From assembly GCA_964437505.1 (NCBI GenBank), contig CAYTGU010000011.1, forward strand, positions 1-56,424: DNA of 56,424 nucleotides. The letters run 5' to 3'. How positions within the stretch are numbered: the stretch's first letter is position 1; each line of letters starts with the position of its first letter. The stretch comes from JAHJDO01 sp964437505. GTDB lineage: Bacteria > JAHJDO01. The translations under genes were made by a program, and so were the position numbers. Below the pieces are notes generated by a model. It saw only the letters and a list, made by a program, of their open reading frames with translations. It was not told where the DNA came from and did not search any database. Positions 36,288 to 44,902 of this stretch are shown in pieces.

Positions 36288-37974
36288 TTCTTTTCTTGCG
36301 AGGTTTGGATTTTTCTGTGTTCATGCTTATTGCGAAATTTATATTGTCACCTACCTTGTCCTTTGCTGCGGGCGCAAATTGCCCTATTCCTGCTTCTCCA
36401 AGTTTTCCCTTTGTTGAAAGCAACTGTATCTCCTTGAAGATACTTGATGTCTCAAGCACAGCTACATAATCTTCCAGATCCTGATATGACGGAGCAAATC
36501 CTTCTATTAGAACAGCAAGGGGTTTCTCTTTTTTTCTGTCCATCTTCACAGAAAGCTTTTTAAGATGAATATTCCCAGGCATTGACTTGCTGAGATATGA
36601 TAATACATCAAGATAGAATTTGTTTTTTAATACTGCGTTCTTAAATACATTTATGTTCTTTTTGATATTCTTATTTTCGCTTTTTATCTTCCTGATCTCA
36701 GGCACATATTTTTCGTAATTTGCAAGCTCAGGCCTTATCTTCCCAAGTCTGCTCCTTAAAGAATGGTAGTCAAGCGTTCTTGAAAGCACAGGCACCAGAA
36801 GTATTAGAGCAAGAAGTATCCCTGATGGAACAAGCCATTTATATTTCTTTTTTATCTCGCGGGTTAATTTTAATTTAGCCGGCAGCAGATTTATTCTTAC
36901 ATCCGCTTCTCCAATTGCATTTAAGCCGAGTCCGACAGGTATACTGAGAGAAGGAGCTATATCCTTTAAATAGTTAAATTCTTTATTTGTTTTTATCTTT
37001 CTAAAAGGATCCATAAGCTCTGCTTCTTTACCAAGCTCCTTTGTAAAAAACTTTTCTATGCCGGGAAGCAATGCGGTTCCTCCGCTTAATATAACCTTCT
37101 TTATCTTCTTGTCCTTGATTTTTGTCTCTGATTTAAAAAATCTTAATGTATGGCTTATCTCGTTCATTATTTCGCGCATAACCTCTGTTATTATGCCTGC
37201 TGTTTTTGCCTTTTTCTCGTCCTTGTGCACAGTGTCAGGAAAGACAATATATCCTTGCTCCCTTTTTATCTCCTCTGCCTGTTCAAAATTTGTCTTTAAA
37301 TCTCTTTGCAGAGTTCGGGTTATTGCCTCACCGCCTTTTGTCAGCGTTCTTGAGAAAAGTATTCTCCCATTTCTCTCAAGCACAATATTTGTGGATTTCG
37401 CGCCTATGTCTATAAGGGCTATTGTTTGGTCTTTTAGAATATCATAATTAAACTTGTACGTATTAAACAGAGCAACTGCGCTCATGCCCATTGAAACTAC
37501 ATCAAGATTGATTTCTTTTAGTTCTTCTATTTGCTTCTCTACCTGATCTTTTCTTGCAACGCCAACTATAACAGAAGAAGCATCTGATTCAGCATCATTG
37601 TAAATATGATAATCATATATCATTTCCTTATCAGGTGAATGGATATGATGCATAACCTCATACTTCATTATCTTTTCTATTTTTGCAGAGTCAGAAAAAG
37701 CCAAGTTTAATATTCTTAATATGGTTGATTTTCCTGTGAATAAACACACTGCCGGATGAAATTTAGCGTCCTTATTCTGCACATTAGAAAGCACATCAAG
37801 GATATCTCTTTTATCCTGTTCTGCTTTACCAGGTATATTCTTCATCTCTTTTTTCTCAAAAGAAGAGAACCCTGATAGCTCCACTTCGCTGCCGTTTCTT
37901 ATAAGTACCAACGCTTTTCCTATCCTTGAGCCTAAATCAAGAGCTATTGGAGCAGGAGTATAAGATTTAAACAT
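36280..37974 (-). CDS. PilM-PilN fusion protein
   Basis: 564 residues. Residues 1 to about 365 are PilM-like, an actin-fold ATPase: IALDLGSRIGKALVLI (phosphate loop 1), ALIDIGAKSTNIVLERNGR (loop 2), VILSGGTALLPGIEKFF (adenosine motif). Residues about 370-550 are PilN-like: INLLPAKLKL, the standard PilN start, then a membrane helix (WLVPSGILLALILLVPVL), coiled coil and ferredoxin-like end. In most bacteria these are two genes, pilM and pilN; GspL of type II systems is a similar natural fusion. It supplies the cytoplasm-to-periplasm link of the complex. Confidence 0.85.
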   Translation of the reverse strand: MFKSYTPAPIALDLGSRIGKALVLIRNGSEVELSGFSSFEKKEMKNIPGKAEQDKRDILDVLSNVQNKDAKFHPAVCLFTGKSTILRILNLAFSDSAKIEKIMKYEVMHHIHSPDKEMIYDYHIYNDAESDASSVIVGVARKDQVEKQIEELKEINLDVVSMGMSAVALFNTYKFNYDILKDQTIALIDIGAKSTNIVLERNGRILFSRTLTKGGEAITRTLQRDLKTNFEQAEEIKREQGYIVFPDTVHKDEKKAKTAGIITEVMREIMNEISHTLRFFKSETKIKDKKIKKVILSGGTALLPGIEKFFTKELGKEAELMDPFRKIKTNKEFNYLKDIAPSLSIPVGLGLNAIGEADVRINLLPAKLKLTREIKKKYKWLVPSGILLALILLVPVLSRTLDYHSLRSRLGKIRPELANYEKYVPEIRKIKSENKNIKKNINVFKNAVLKNKFYLDVLSYLSKSMPGNIHLKKLSVKMDRKKEKPLAVLIEGFAPSYQDLEDYVAVLETSSIFKEIQLLSTKGKLGEAGIGQFAPAAKDKVGDNINFAISMNTEKSKPRKKRNE

Positions 37975-38061
37975 TTTTTTCTTTCCTGATAAAAATTATT
38001 CGTAACACCATATTCTCAGACAGCATATTCCAATTTATTTTAGATTTTTCGCTTAGAATGT

Positions 38062-38589
38062 TCACAAATTTCTTGGCCTTACTGACGAGATAAGTGTTAT
38101 TGCGCCCTGAGCATTTTTGTCATTTATTGTTGCTGATACTTCCAATCTCCTTACATCTGAGGGAACTGCTGTGATATTTTCATTTTCGTCATAATAGCTA
38201 AACTGAAAAGATGTTACATCCACCTTGTCATTTGGGTCAAAGAACTCCTCATCTGCACCTCCATTTACTGTCCTGTATATAGTTTGAGCCGAAGTATCCA
38301 GATAATACCTGACAGAATCATTATTTTTATCAACAAACATTATATCGTCAATTGCTATATTCGTTATGCTCTTTGCGCCCAGAAGCCCCATATCTCCTGC
38401 TTCCCCGTTTATCGCGCTATTGATTAATCTCTGTCCGCTCTCCTGAATCGGCATATCTTTTCTGCATACATGGTATATTCTAAACGCTTTTAAGTGGATA
38501 GCTGCTATTGTCGCCATTATTATTGCCATTATGCCGATTGAGATCAAAACCTCTATAAGGGTAAAGCCTTTCTTGCTCTGTTTTTTCAT
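38062..38589 (-). CDS. Type IV pilin-like minor pseudopilin (PilW/GspJ-like)
   Basis: 175 residues. The prepilin signal KKQSKKG/FTLIEVLISIGI has the Gly-Phe cleavage site, Glu at +5 and a 20-residue hydrophobic helix. The body (MFVDKNNDSVRYYLDTSAQT, FQFSYYDENENIT) is typical of GspJ/PilW minor pilins. The start overlaps the previous pilin gene by 4 bp. The leader must be removed by a prepilin peptidase, which the window does not encode. Confidence 0.75.
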   Translation of the reverse strand: MKKQSKKGFTLIEVLISIGIMAIIMATIAAIHLKAFRIYHVCRKDMPIQESGQRLINSAINGEAGDMGLLGAKSITNIAIDDIMFVDKNNDSVRYYLDTSAQTIYRTVNGGADEEFFDPNDKVDVTSFQFSYYDENENITAVPSDVRRLEVSATINDKNAQGAITLISSVRPRNL

Positions 38590-39008
38590 ATTCCGTCCAC
38601 TACGATAAATGTTCTCAAAGTAATAATTGGATTAGTTCCTCCTGCTGGATAAATGTCTACTTGTATCTGCTTTTTTATTGCATTTCCAGCGTTATCAAGC
38701 GTATCTGTCACTGTTCTTGTAAGGTCGAACTTCATACCTGAGCGGTCAATATCTGAGAGTGTTCTTGAGAGTGTATTATTATTCGCGTTATCATCACTCG
38801 GATCATCAGGATAAGGATATTTTATGTTCTTTATCAGCTCTATCTCCTCTCTCGCAAGGTTCAGGGCAGCAGCAGACTGCCTTGCTACAGCCATTGTGTT
38901 CATGCTTTTATTCAGTACAACCAGAACAGACGTTAATCCAACTGCAAGAATTGCAGTGGCTATCAATACTTCTATCAGAGTCAGTCCTTTATTATTACCC
39001 ATTTTCAA
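38586..39008 (-). CDS. Type IV pilin-like minor pseudopilin (PilV/GspI-like)
   Basis: 140 residues. Prepilin signal KMGNNKG/LTLIEVLIATAILAVG with Glu+5; the +1 residue is Leu rather than Phe. The sequence after the helix, NLAREEIELIKNI followed by a beta-rich tail, matches PilV/GspI-type minor pilins, which sit at the tip of the filament and start its assembly. It follows the PilX-like gene without any gap and overlaps the next by 4 bp. Confidence 0.7.
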   Translation of the reverse strand: MKMGNNKGLTLIEVLIATAILAVGLTSVLVVLNKSMNTMAVARQSAAALNLAREEIELIKNIKYPYPDDPSDDNANNNTLSRTLSDIDRSGMKFDLTRTVTDTLDNAGNAIKKQIQVDIYPAGGTNPIITLRTFIVVDGI

Positions 39009-40139
39009 CTATCGCTCCTCCCAGTTTCCTTTTGATAACAGACACGTTCTTTTGCCTCCTGAGAAATGCTTGTATACAGGCGTATTCTGCAAAAAAGCAG
39101 TCTGATAATAACTCAGACTATTACCGCTGAATGTCACGGAATTCGGTGATACCAGACATCCGTTTATTGTTCCTGAAGATATGTTTATTACGCCTGCTGC
39201 ATAAATCAGATGGCTGATTATATGATTTGCATCCTGAAGCGTAATATTATCAGCCCCAGTAAATGATGCTATGAGCGCAGGGTCATCTGAGGAAGAAGGA
39301 GCTATGGTTGTTGCATTTGTCATGAGGGTGATGTCTCCTTCTGCTGCTGTAAAACCTGAGACTGCGCATCCATCCAAAAGTAAACCTGCTTTGGATGAGG
39401 TTATTGTCGGCAGATCTCCATGCTCAATATATATACTGCCAGTGAAGTTTATGCTGACGAACAAGTAAACGTCTGTTACATTGTTGTATCCTGATGGAGC
39501 AGAGCCAGGTCCTGAAACACATAATCCATTCTTATATCCATACGTTGCAGACGTCTTGTATTGGTTCATATCAGGATTTGGAACTGATATTGGGTAATCA
39601 GAGGAATCCATAGAAGTTCTGGTATGATTTGCGCCTGCTCCTGAAATAGTATCCATGCCTGCATTGTCATAATAAATATTTCCTGTTACTGCACTTGTTA
39701 CTGTTACATCAGGAGCATATATTGCATGCTTGTTAAGCGCTTCTGCTATATCTCTTAACTCTATGTATATTGTCCTTTTCCTTCCGTTTACAGTGCCTAT
39801 GGAGATCAGATTTACAGGAAGGCCTGATGAATAAGCTACTTCATAGAAACCTCTTCCTGCGCCAAAAGGCTCTGTGGATGGGATATCTGAAGTATCTGAA
39901 GGGGTTTCGTTTAATCCTTTTATCTTCTGGTTTATTCCTGCTTCTGCAAGACAAAAAGAAGAGAGATAATCTCTTTCATAGAAGCTTTTTCTTGTCCTTG
40001 CCAGGCTCCAGGGCAACACCGCAAGTGTAATGGATAAAAGAATTGCGAGAAATAATACTGCGAGAATAAGTACTACGCCTCTTTGATTAGTCAGGATATT
40101 CTTTTTAGAAGAATTTATGTTCAATGTCATCTCCACCAC
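39009..40139 (-). CDS. PilX-like / GspK-position exported protein
   Basis: 376 residues. The N-terminus has NQRGVVLILAVLFLAILLSI, the PilX_N-type helix found in PilX and GspK-like tip proteins, lacking the usual Glu+5. The large remainder (SVTGNIYYDNAGMDTISG; ISSGTINGCLVSPNSVTFSG) is Gly/Ser/Thr-rich and looks like repeated beta coils. Start uncertain: GTG 40139 or ATG 40130, both inside the end of the GspG-like gene. Position among the minor pilins suggests a tip subunit. Confidence 0.65.
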   Translation of the reverse strand: MVEMTLNINSSKKNILTNQRGVVLILAVLFLAILLSITLAVLPWSLARTRKSFYERDYLSSFCLAEAGINQKIKGLNETPSDTSDIPSTEPFGAGRGFYEVAYSSGLPVNLISIGTVNGRKRTIYIELRDIAEALNKHAIYAPDVTVTSAVTGNIYYDNAGMDTISGAGANHTRTSMDSSDYPISVPNPDMNQYKTSATYGYKNGLCVSGPGSAPSGYNNVTDVYLFVSINFTGSIYIEHGDLPTITSSKAGLLLDGCAVSGFTAAEGDITLMTNATTIAPSSSDDPALIASFTGADNITLQDANHIISHLIYAAGVINISSGTINGCLVSPNSVTFSGNSLSYYQTAFLQNTPVYKHFSGGKRTCLLSKGNWEER

Positions 40140-40575
40140 CGCCTACCCCGTCTTTTCCATAACTTTTTATTGTAGCATAGCCCTGGGCACTAACAGTGGA
40201 TACGTCCAGAACATAATCATTTCTCCATGGATCATCAGGGACAGTCGCGCTAGTACCTCCGGATGTGTGATTATAAACTATGTAAGGGCCGTTCCAGTTG
40301 GAAAATGTGGCTGGATTTGATCCTGCATCTTCTATCGGAGGACTGGCTTGTGGATTATCTAAATCCTCTAGTTTACAGTAGAGTGTTACTGAAGGATTAT
40401 CCATTTTTACCATGCTTAGAGAAGAGGCTATTGATACTAACATGCCTTCTGTGGCTTTATTCTTTGCTTCGGTTGTTTTTCCTGTAAGCTTTGGCATTAT
40501 CATTACTGCCAAAATCAGGATTATGGCCACTACAACAATTAACTCCACAAATGTAAAGCCGGATTTTTTATGCAT
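40105..40575 (-). CDS. GspG-like pseudopilin
   Basis: 156 residues. Prepilin signal HKKSG/FTFVELIVVVAIILILA with Gly-Phe cleavage and Glu+5. The C-terminal part has DDPWRNDYVLDV followed by SYGKDGVGGGGDDI, the DPW...Y and Gly/Asp-rich calcium loop of T2SSG-type major pseudopilins. It may form the shaft of a short periplasmic pseudopilus. The end overlaps the PilX-like gene by up to 35 bp. One of two GspG-like genes in the operon. Confidence 0.78.
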   Translation of the reverse strand: MHKKSGFTFVELIVVVAIILILAVMIMPKLTGKTTEAKNKATEGMLVSIASSLSMVKMDNPSVTLYCKLEDLDNPQASPPIEDAGSNPATFSNWNGPYIVYNHTSGGTSATVPDDPWRNDYVLDVSTVSAQGYATIKSYGKDGVGGGGDDIEHKFF

Positions 40576-40584
40576 TGTTAATTC

Positions 40585-41124
40585 TCACTGGAATTTATAT
40601 ACAACGTCCCCGTCACCAGTTGAGCCGTTGTATTCTGTCCAACTGTCATCATCTCTGTCAGGACCAAGGCTTCTGATTCTGTAAGGAGTTGTTGTTATAT
40701 CCAGTTCATATTGATTACCCCATGGATCTAAAGGACGCCTGTTTGCTCCCATGGCTTTAAAAAATGTATATGGACCGTTCCAATCACTGCTTGATACTGT
40801 TATTGCAATACCATTTGCATCATTTGCAGGAAGAACTGTGTTATTTACATCATCAGTTGCGCTTGCTGCACCAGTGCCTGTATTATCGAGAAATTCCAAT
40901 CCGATGAAATAACCTATGTCAGCTTCCACCATTATCTCTGCCTTGGATATACCGGAAAGCTCACCTGTTGCCTTGGCCATTGACGCTCTTTTCCTTGCTT
41001 TTACCGCAGCAGGCATAACCAACCCGGCAAGCAATGCAATAATCGCAATGACGGCCAATAATTCCATAAGCGTAAAACTTCTGACATTACGAATATGTCT
41101 ATATATCAATTTAATGAAATTCAT
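40585..41124 (-). CDS. GspG-like pseudopilin with unusual cleavage site
   Basis: About 180 residues from ATG 41124, which has TGGAG ten bases upstream; an ATG at 41163 lacks a ribosome site. Prepilin-type helix SFTLMELLAVIAIIALLAG with Glu+5, but the residue before the Phe is Ser, not Gly. C-terminus: GPYTFFKAMG, PLDPWGNQYELDI, IRSLGPDRDDDS, the T2SSG core and acidic calcium loop. Nearest pilin gene to the promoter, so possibly the most abundant subunit. Whether a peptidase accepts Ser at -1 is open. Confidence 0.75.
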   Translation of the reverse strand: MNFIKLIYRHIRNVRSFTLMELLAVIAIIALLAGLVMPAAVKARKRASMAKATGELSGISKAEIMVEADIGYFIGLEFLDNTGTGAASATDDVNNTVLPANDANGIAITVSSSDWNGPYTFFKAMGANRRPLDPWGNQYELDITTTPYRIRSLGPDRDDDSWTEYNGSTGDGDVVYKFQ

Positions 41125-41185
41125 TATACGCAAGCTCCATTCACCACGCAATATACTCTGCATAGGTAACGCTTTTTATTTTCTT

Positions 41186-41566
41186 TTATTCGTTTCTTGT
41201 AATACTCTCAATAAATCTGGAAAGGCACGCTTCCATTTCCTCATTATTTGAGATAAATTGTATACCAATGTTGCAATCTTCTTCTTTCTGTGAGTGCCAG
41301 ATTATCTGTCCATCTAATTCTAAATATTTCTGAATATCCAGCACAGGAATTTTTACCTGAAATCTTGTCTTTTTTTCCATTCTGGGATATTCCACGTTCT
41401 TATGTCTCGGTATTTTTACGTAAATACCGCCAAAACTTATGTTCTTTGTATAGCCATAATATCCAATTAAATGTTTTGCTGAATCATCCTGAAATCTTAG
41501 CTCAACACCAACATTAACAGGATAGCGCGGATGTTTCCTTTGCTCTTGCTTCATCTCTTCATTCAC
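41186..41566 (-). CDS. PilZ-domain protein
   Basis: 126 residues, one PilZ domain: RKHPR (RxxxR, residues 10-14) and NISFGG (the D/NxSxxG motif), which together bind cyclic-di-GMP. The C-terminus DCNIGIQFISNNEE completes the barrel. GTG start at 41566 with AAGGAG four bases upstream, overlapping the stop region of the small upstream gene. In front of pilin genes it probably links c-di-GMP level to assembly or activity of the apparatus. Confidence 0.8.
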   Translation of the reverse strand: MNEEMKQEQRKHPRYPVNVGVELRFQDDSAKHLIGYYGYTKNISFGGIYVKIPRHKNVEYPRMEKKTRFQVKIPVLDIQKYLELDGQIIWHSQKEEDCNIGIQFISNNEEMEACLSRFIESITRNE

Positions 41567-41567
41567 A

Positions 41568-41729
41568 TTACTCCTTTCCGAAGGAGTTTTTAGTTTGAAA
41601 GCTTCTTAGCATTTTGACTTCTTTGTTAATCCTCTTCATACTATTATGTATGGTCTTAAGGTATTCTCGCTTAGCATCCTTTGGTTTCAATTTCTTTTCA
41701 ATAGGTAATTCGCTCCATTTATAACACAT
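41568..41729 (-). CDS. Small basic protein at head of pseudopilus operon
   Basis: 53 residues, starting MCYKWSELP, with 13 Lys and no membrane segment. It begins 29 bp downstream of a strong promoter and has AAGAGG three bases before the ATG. Its stop codon lies one base before the GTG of the PilZ gene. Family unknown; the position suggests either a regulatory leader or a small partner of the PilZ protein. Confidence 0.5.
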   Translation of the reverse strand: MCYKWSELPIEKKLKPKDAKREYLKTIHNSMKRINKEVKMLRSFQTKNSFGKE

Positions 41730-41757
41730 AAACCTCTTGCAAAGCAAAAACTATCAA

Positions 41758-41787
41758 ATTATAAGCAATACTTAGCAACAATGCCAA
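41758..41787 (-). promoter_or_regulatory. Strong promoter of the pseudopilus operon
   Basis: Minus strand TTGGCA (41782-41787), 18-bp spacer, perfect TATAAT (41758-41763). It lies just beyond the stop of the XRE-cupin regulator gene and 29 bp before the small basic protein. Confidence 0.65.
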
Positions 41788-41800
41788 AAAAAATCACATA

Positions 41801-42358
41801 TCATGATGATGAAGCAGTGAAGATAACCCATAGCATATCTGCTTTTGTCTTTCCATTATTTACTATTTTATGTGAATTAGATGACCTGTAGTAAACGCTA
41901 TCTCCTTCTCTCATTATATACTCTTTATTATTAAGCAATAACTGCACCTCACCTTTTAAGACTATACCGAACTCCTCTCCATCATGTGAATTGACATGTT
42001 CACCAGTTTTTGCTCCCGGGGCAAGAGTAATAAGCAACGGCTCCATTTGTATACTTAGCATCCCTGAAGCTAATACCTGACAATGACCTTTTGAATTCTC
42101 CCATGAAAATCTCTTTCTTCCATCTTTTCTGACGAGTAAGAAATCTTTTTTCTCTTCATCTTCAAAAAACGAACCTACTTTTGTTCCTAAAGCAGCACCA
42201 ATCTTTCTCAATGAGTTAATTGATGGAGAAACAATATCCCTTTCTAATTGAGAAAGGAAAGCATTGCTTAATCCTGTTTTTTGGGCAAGGTCACGGAGAG
42301 TTAATTGTTTCTTCCGGCGAGCCTTTTTTATCCTGCTTCCTAAACTTGATTCTAACAT
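41801..42358 (-). CDS. XRE-family regulator with cupin sensor domain
   Basis: 185 residues. Residues about 8-62: helix-turn-helix (LTLRDLAQKTGLSNAFLSQLERDIVSPS). Residues about 105-182: cupin barrel (GEHVNSHDGEEFGIVLKGEV, EGDSVYYRSSNSHKIVN), as in SutR/PuuR-type regulators that sense a small metabolite. AGGTGAAAG ribosome site. It lies directly upstream of the pseudopilus promoter and diverges from the Vsr-methylase operon, so either could be its target. No cognate operator was identified. Confidence 0.82.
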   Translation of the reverse strand: MLESSLGSRIKKARRKKQLTLRDLAQKTGLSNAFLSQLERDIVSPSINSLRKIGAALGTKVGSFFEDEEKKDFLLVRKDGRKRFSWENSKGHCQVLASGMLSIQMEPLLITLAPGAKTGEHVNSHDGEEFGIVLKGEVQLLLNNKEYIMREGDSVYYRSSNSHKIVNNGKTKADMLWVIFTASSS

Positions 42359-42443
42359 CTTTCACCTAAATTCTTTGTGTCTATTGTTATAAAGATTACT
42401 ACATAACTCACTGTTTTGCAAGAAAATTGCCTGCCACATTTTC

Positions 42444-42472
42444 TTGAGCTTTAGCTGTGGAAGTGGTAGAAT
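42444..42472 (+). promoter_or_regulatory. Promoter of the Vsr-methylase-ATPase operon
   Basis: TTGAGC (42444-42449), 17-bp spacer, TAGAAT (42467-42472), about 65 bp before the first gene, in the divergent region next to the XRE-cupin gene. Confidence 0.5.
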
Positions 42473-42537
42473 GCAAATATTGAGTAAGTTGAAAGGGAAA
42501 AATCATTAACGCCAGAATATGGCTAAAACTTTTGGAT

Positions 42538-43107
42538 ATGAAACTTGAATTGTCAAAAAATTTTTATAAAGAAATAACTCAAAAAATCCAGCAAAATAAA
42601 AATATTATAGAGAAGAGATACAAAAATGAGGGAGTGAGTGAAGAAACATTTGAGGGTCTTTTAGATACCCTCATAGACGACCACTTTGAACAAGAAGAAC
42701 TCGAATATTTAGCTGGAATGCTGGTCATTAGCCATAATTACTCTACCTTAGAACACTTTTTAAAAATGGTAGTAGGAAATTTATTAAAAGAGAAAAAGAC
42801 TTATAAAAATAAAAATTATAAGAAATTAAATATTGGAGAAATTGTAAGTTTTTTCACTGAGAGAGGAATCGATATTGTAAATATTAAGGAATATAAAGAG
42901 TGTAATATTTTGCGTTTGCTTGTTAATAGCATTAAACATAACGGAGCTCGTGTTTCTAAGGAGTTAGCGAAAGCGAAAAGTAGTTATAAAGAAAAAGATG
43001 ATATTAAAGTTTTACCGGATGAGGTAAATAAATATTCCGATGCTATAAAGTCATTTTGTTATAGCTTAGTAAGTCTGGAAATTAATAAGATAGAGGTGCA
43101 AGCCTGA
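42538..43107 (+). CDS. Small helical protein, possibly HEPN-like, first gene of defence operon
   Basis: 189 residues from ATG 42538 (a TTG two codons earlier is possible; ribosome sites are weak). Nearly all helical and Lys/Glu-rich. The block ILRLLVNSIKHNGARVS resembles the Arg-to-His motif region of HEPN-type nucleases of defence loci, but the Arg-His spacing is longer than the usual Rx4-6H, so the match is weak. 45 bp before vsr on the same strand. Could be a toxin-like effector or an accessory protein; function not assigned. Confidence 0.5.
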   Translation: MKLELSKNFYKEITQKIQQNKNIIEKRYKNEGVSEETFEGLLDTLIDDHFEQEELEYLAGMLVISHNYSTLEHFLKMVVGNLLKEKKTYKNKNYKKLNIGEIVSFFTERGIDIVNIKEYKECNILRLLVNSIKHNGARVSKELAKAKSSYKEKDDIKVLPDEVNKYSDAIKSFCYSLVSLEINKIEVQA

Positions 43108-43152
43108 GAATTTGGAAAAGTTTATAAAATCAAGAATGAATATCTGATTTAT

Positions 43153-43581
43153 ATGGCTGATGTATTAACAAAGGAACAGAGAAGTTATAATATGTCCATG
43201 ATAAGGGCCACAAATACAAAGCCTGAAATCATATTAAGAAAACTTATATTCGCCAGTGGATTAAGAGGATACAGAATTCATTACAGGTTGCTTGGTAAGC
43301 CTGATATAGTTTTCCCCAAGAAGAAGGTTGCTGTGTTTATTGACGGTTGTTTCTGGCACAAATGCCCGAAGTGCTTTAAGAAACCGGCAACAAACAAGGT
43401 ATTCTGGATGAGAAAAATAGATTCCAATACTAAAAGGGATAAGGTAGTTAATGCTGACCTGAAAAAGAAAGGCTGGAAGGTTATCAGGATATGGGAACAT
43501 GAGATAAGAAAGAATTTAAATAAATGCTATTTCAAAATACATAAGGAACTAAAAAAAAGAGGTGCACTTAATGGCAATTAA
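43153..43581 (+). CDS. vsr: Vsr-family DNA mismatch endonuclease
   Basis: 142 residues, full length for the family. RSYNMSMIRATNTKPE (N-terminal DNA-contact region), KPDIVFPKKKVAVFIDGCFWHKCP (catalytic Asp plus metal- and zinc-binding Cys/His), then FWMRKIDSNTKRD and VIRIWEHEI. Vsr nicks T:G mismatches produced by deamination of 5-methylcytosine. Here it precedes a C5 methyltransferase and overlaps its start by 11 bp. In systems without a separate restriction enzyme a Vsr-type protein has been proposed to act as the nuclease; which applies here is open. Confidence 0.9.
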   Translation: MADVLTKEQRSYNMSMIRATNTKPEIILRKLIFASGLRGYRIHYRLLGKPDIVFPKKKVAVFIDGCFWHKCPKCFKKPATNKVFWMRKIDSNTKRDKVVNADLKKKGWKVIRIWEHEIRKNLNKCYFKIHKELKKRGALNGN

Positions 43582-44902
43582 AGTACTTGATTTATTTGCA
43601 GGGGCAGGTGGATTTTCGCTTGGTTTTGATCTTTCTAGAGACAAGGATGGAAATAGGGTTTATGAAATTGTTCTGGCTGTAGATAATGATAAATACGCCT
43701 GTCAGACATTGAGAAAGTATTTCGCCAAAGAGTATGGAAACGAAGATATTGTTCTTGAGGCTGATTTGACTCTAGATGAAACGCACAGGAAGATAATCGA
43801 AAAATGTAAGGATGGGATAGATATTATTATTGGAGGTCCTCCCTGCCAGTCGTTTTCGCTAATAGGTCCGAGATCGGGAAATGGGAATAGAAACCAGCAT
43901 AAATACAGAACCATGGACAAGCTTTATGTTGAATACCTCAATCTTGTAAGAAAATTAAAGCCTTCGTTTGTCGTCTTTGAGAACGTAAAAGGGATACTTT
44001 CCAAAAAAGACAGTTATGGTAGACAATATATTAATATAATAACCTCTGATTTCAGAAAACTTGGTTACATATTTGACAATGAAAATGATGATATGAAAAC
44101 AGATTATTTTATTCTTAACTCTGCTGATTACGGTGTTCCACAGACAAGAGAAAGAGTTTTTCTAATAGGGAACAATCTAGGAATCAAGAATCCCTATCCT
44201 GCGCCAAAGCATGATAAATCAGAATACGTAACGCTGTTCGAAGCTATAGGTGATTTACCAAGGTTGAAGGCGAGAATTACGCATACAGGCATAAAAAATA
44301 AAAAAGAAAAAGAAAAAATAAATCTGCAGAATAAGAAAAGATACAATGGCGAAAATTCTGTAAACTATCATCATGATATATTTAAGAAACACTATGATTC
44401 TCTTAATAAAAAGGGAAAGGCTTTTCTTGATTTTATAAAACCTAACGGGATTCTGATACTGAAATACCACGTTGCAAGAGGCCAGAAAAGAGATGATATT
44501 ATGCTCTTTCAGGGTATGAAACAGGATATGACAGCAGCAGATGTCGTTAATAGTAAAAAGAAAAATATAAGAAGACTCCGAAGATTGATTAAATATGACA
44601 TGTCCAGCTTCAGGGACAAGTACAAGAAACAGAGCTGGAGAAAGACATGTTCAACCATATTTGCACATCTTGAAAAGGATGGTAACAGGTTTATTCATCC
44701 TGACAGCAGACAGGCAAGGACAATTACTGTGAGGGAGGCTGCAAGAATTCAGTCATTTCCCGACTGGTATCCTGACCAAGAAGGCTTTGCAGGTCCCTAC
44801 AACAAAATATTCAGGCAGATAGGAAATGCAGTGCCACCCTTGCTTGCTATGAAAATAGCCGAATCTGTCCATAATAAATTTACGGAGGTTAGAAATGCCT
44901 AA
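43571..44902 (+). CDS. DNA (cytosine-5) methyltransferase
   Basis: 443 residues from ATG 43571, chosen for its AAGAGGTG site 6 bases upstream. Conserved motifs: I LDLFAGAGGFSLGF, IV GGPPCQSFS (Cys nucleophile), VI FENVKGI, VIII QTRERVFLIG, X IGNAVPP. The target-recognition region is about 150 residues, so the recognised site cannot be read off. The operon has no classical restriction enzyme; partners are Vsr upstream and the ATPase/kinase protein, whose ATG overlaps this stop by 8 bp. Confidence 0.92.
   Translation: MAIKVLDLFAGAGGFSLGFDLSRDKDGNRVYEIVLAVDNDKYACQTLRKYFAKEYGNEDIVLEADLTLDETHRKIIEKCKDGIDIIIGGPPCQSFSLIGPRSGNGNRNQHKYRTMDKLYVEYLNLVRKLKPSFVVFENVKGILSKKDSYGRQYINIITSDFRKLGYIFDNENDDMKTDYFILNSADYGVPQTRERVFLIGNNLGIKNPYPAPKHDKSEYVTLFEAIGDLPRLKARITHTGIKNKKEKEKINLQNKKRYNGENSVNYHHDIFKKHYDSLNKKGKAFLDFIKPNGILILKYHVARGQKRDDIMLFQGMKQDMTAADVVNSKKKNIRRLRRLIKYDMSSFRDKYKKQSWRKTCSTIFAHLEKDGNRFIHPDSRQARTITVREAARIQSFPDWYPDQEGFAGPYNKIFRQIGNAVPPLLAMKIAESVHNKFTEVRNA

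Noticed and set aside
29327..41566. Conjugative type IV secretion system
   Set aside because: The genes are secretin, PilM/N/O/P and pilin types; no VirB4, VirD4, relaxase or other conjugation gene was found.
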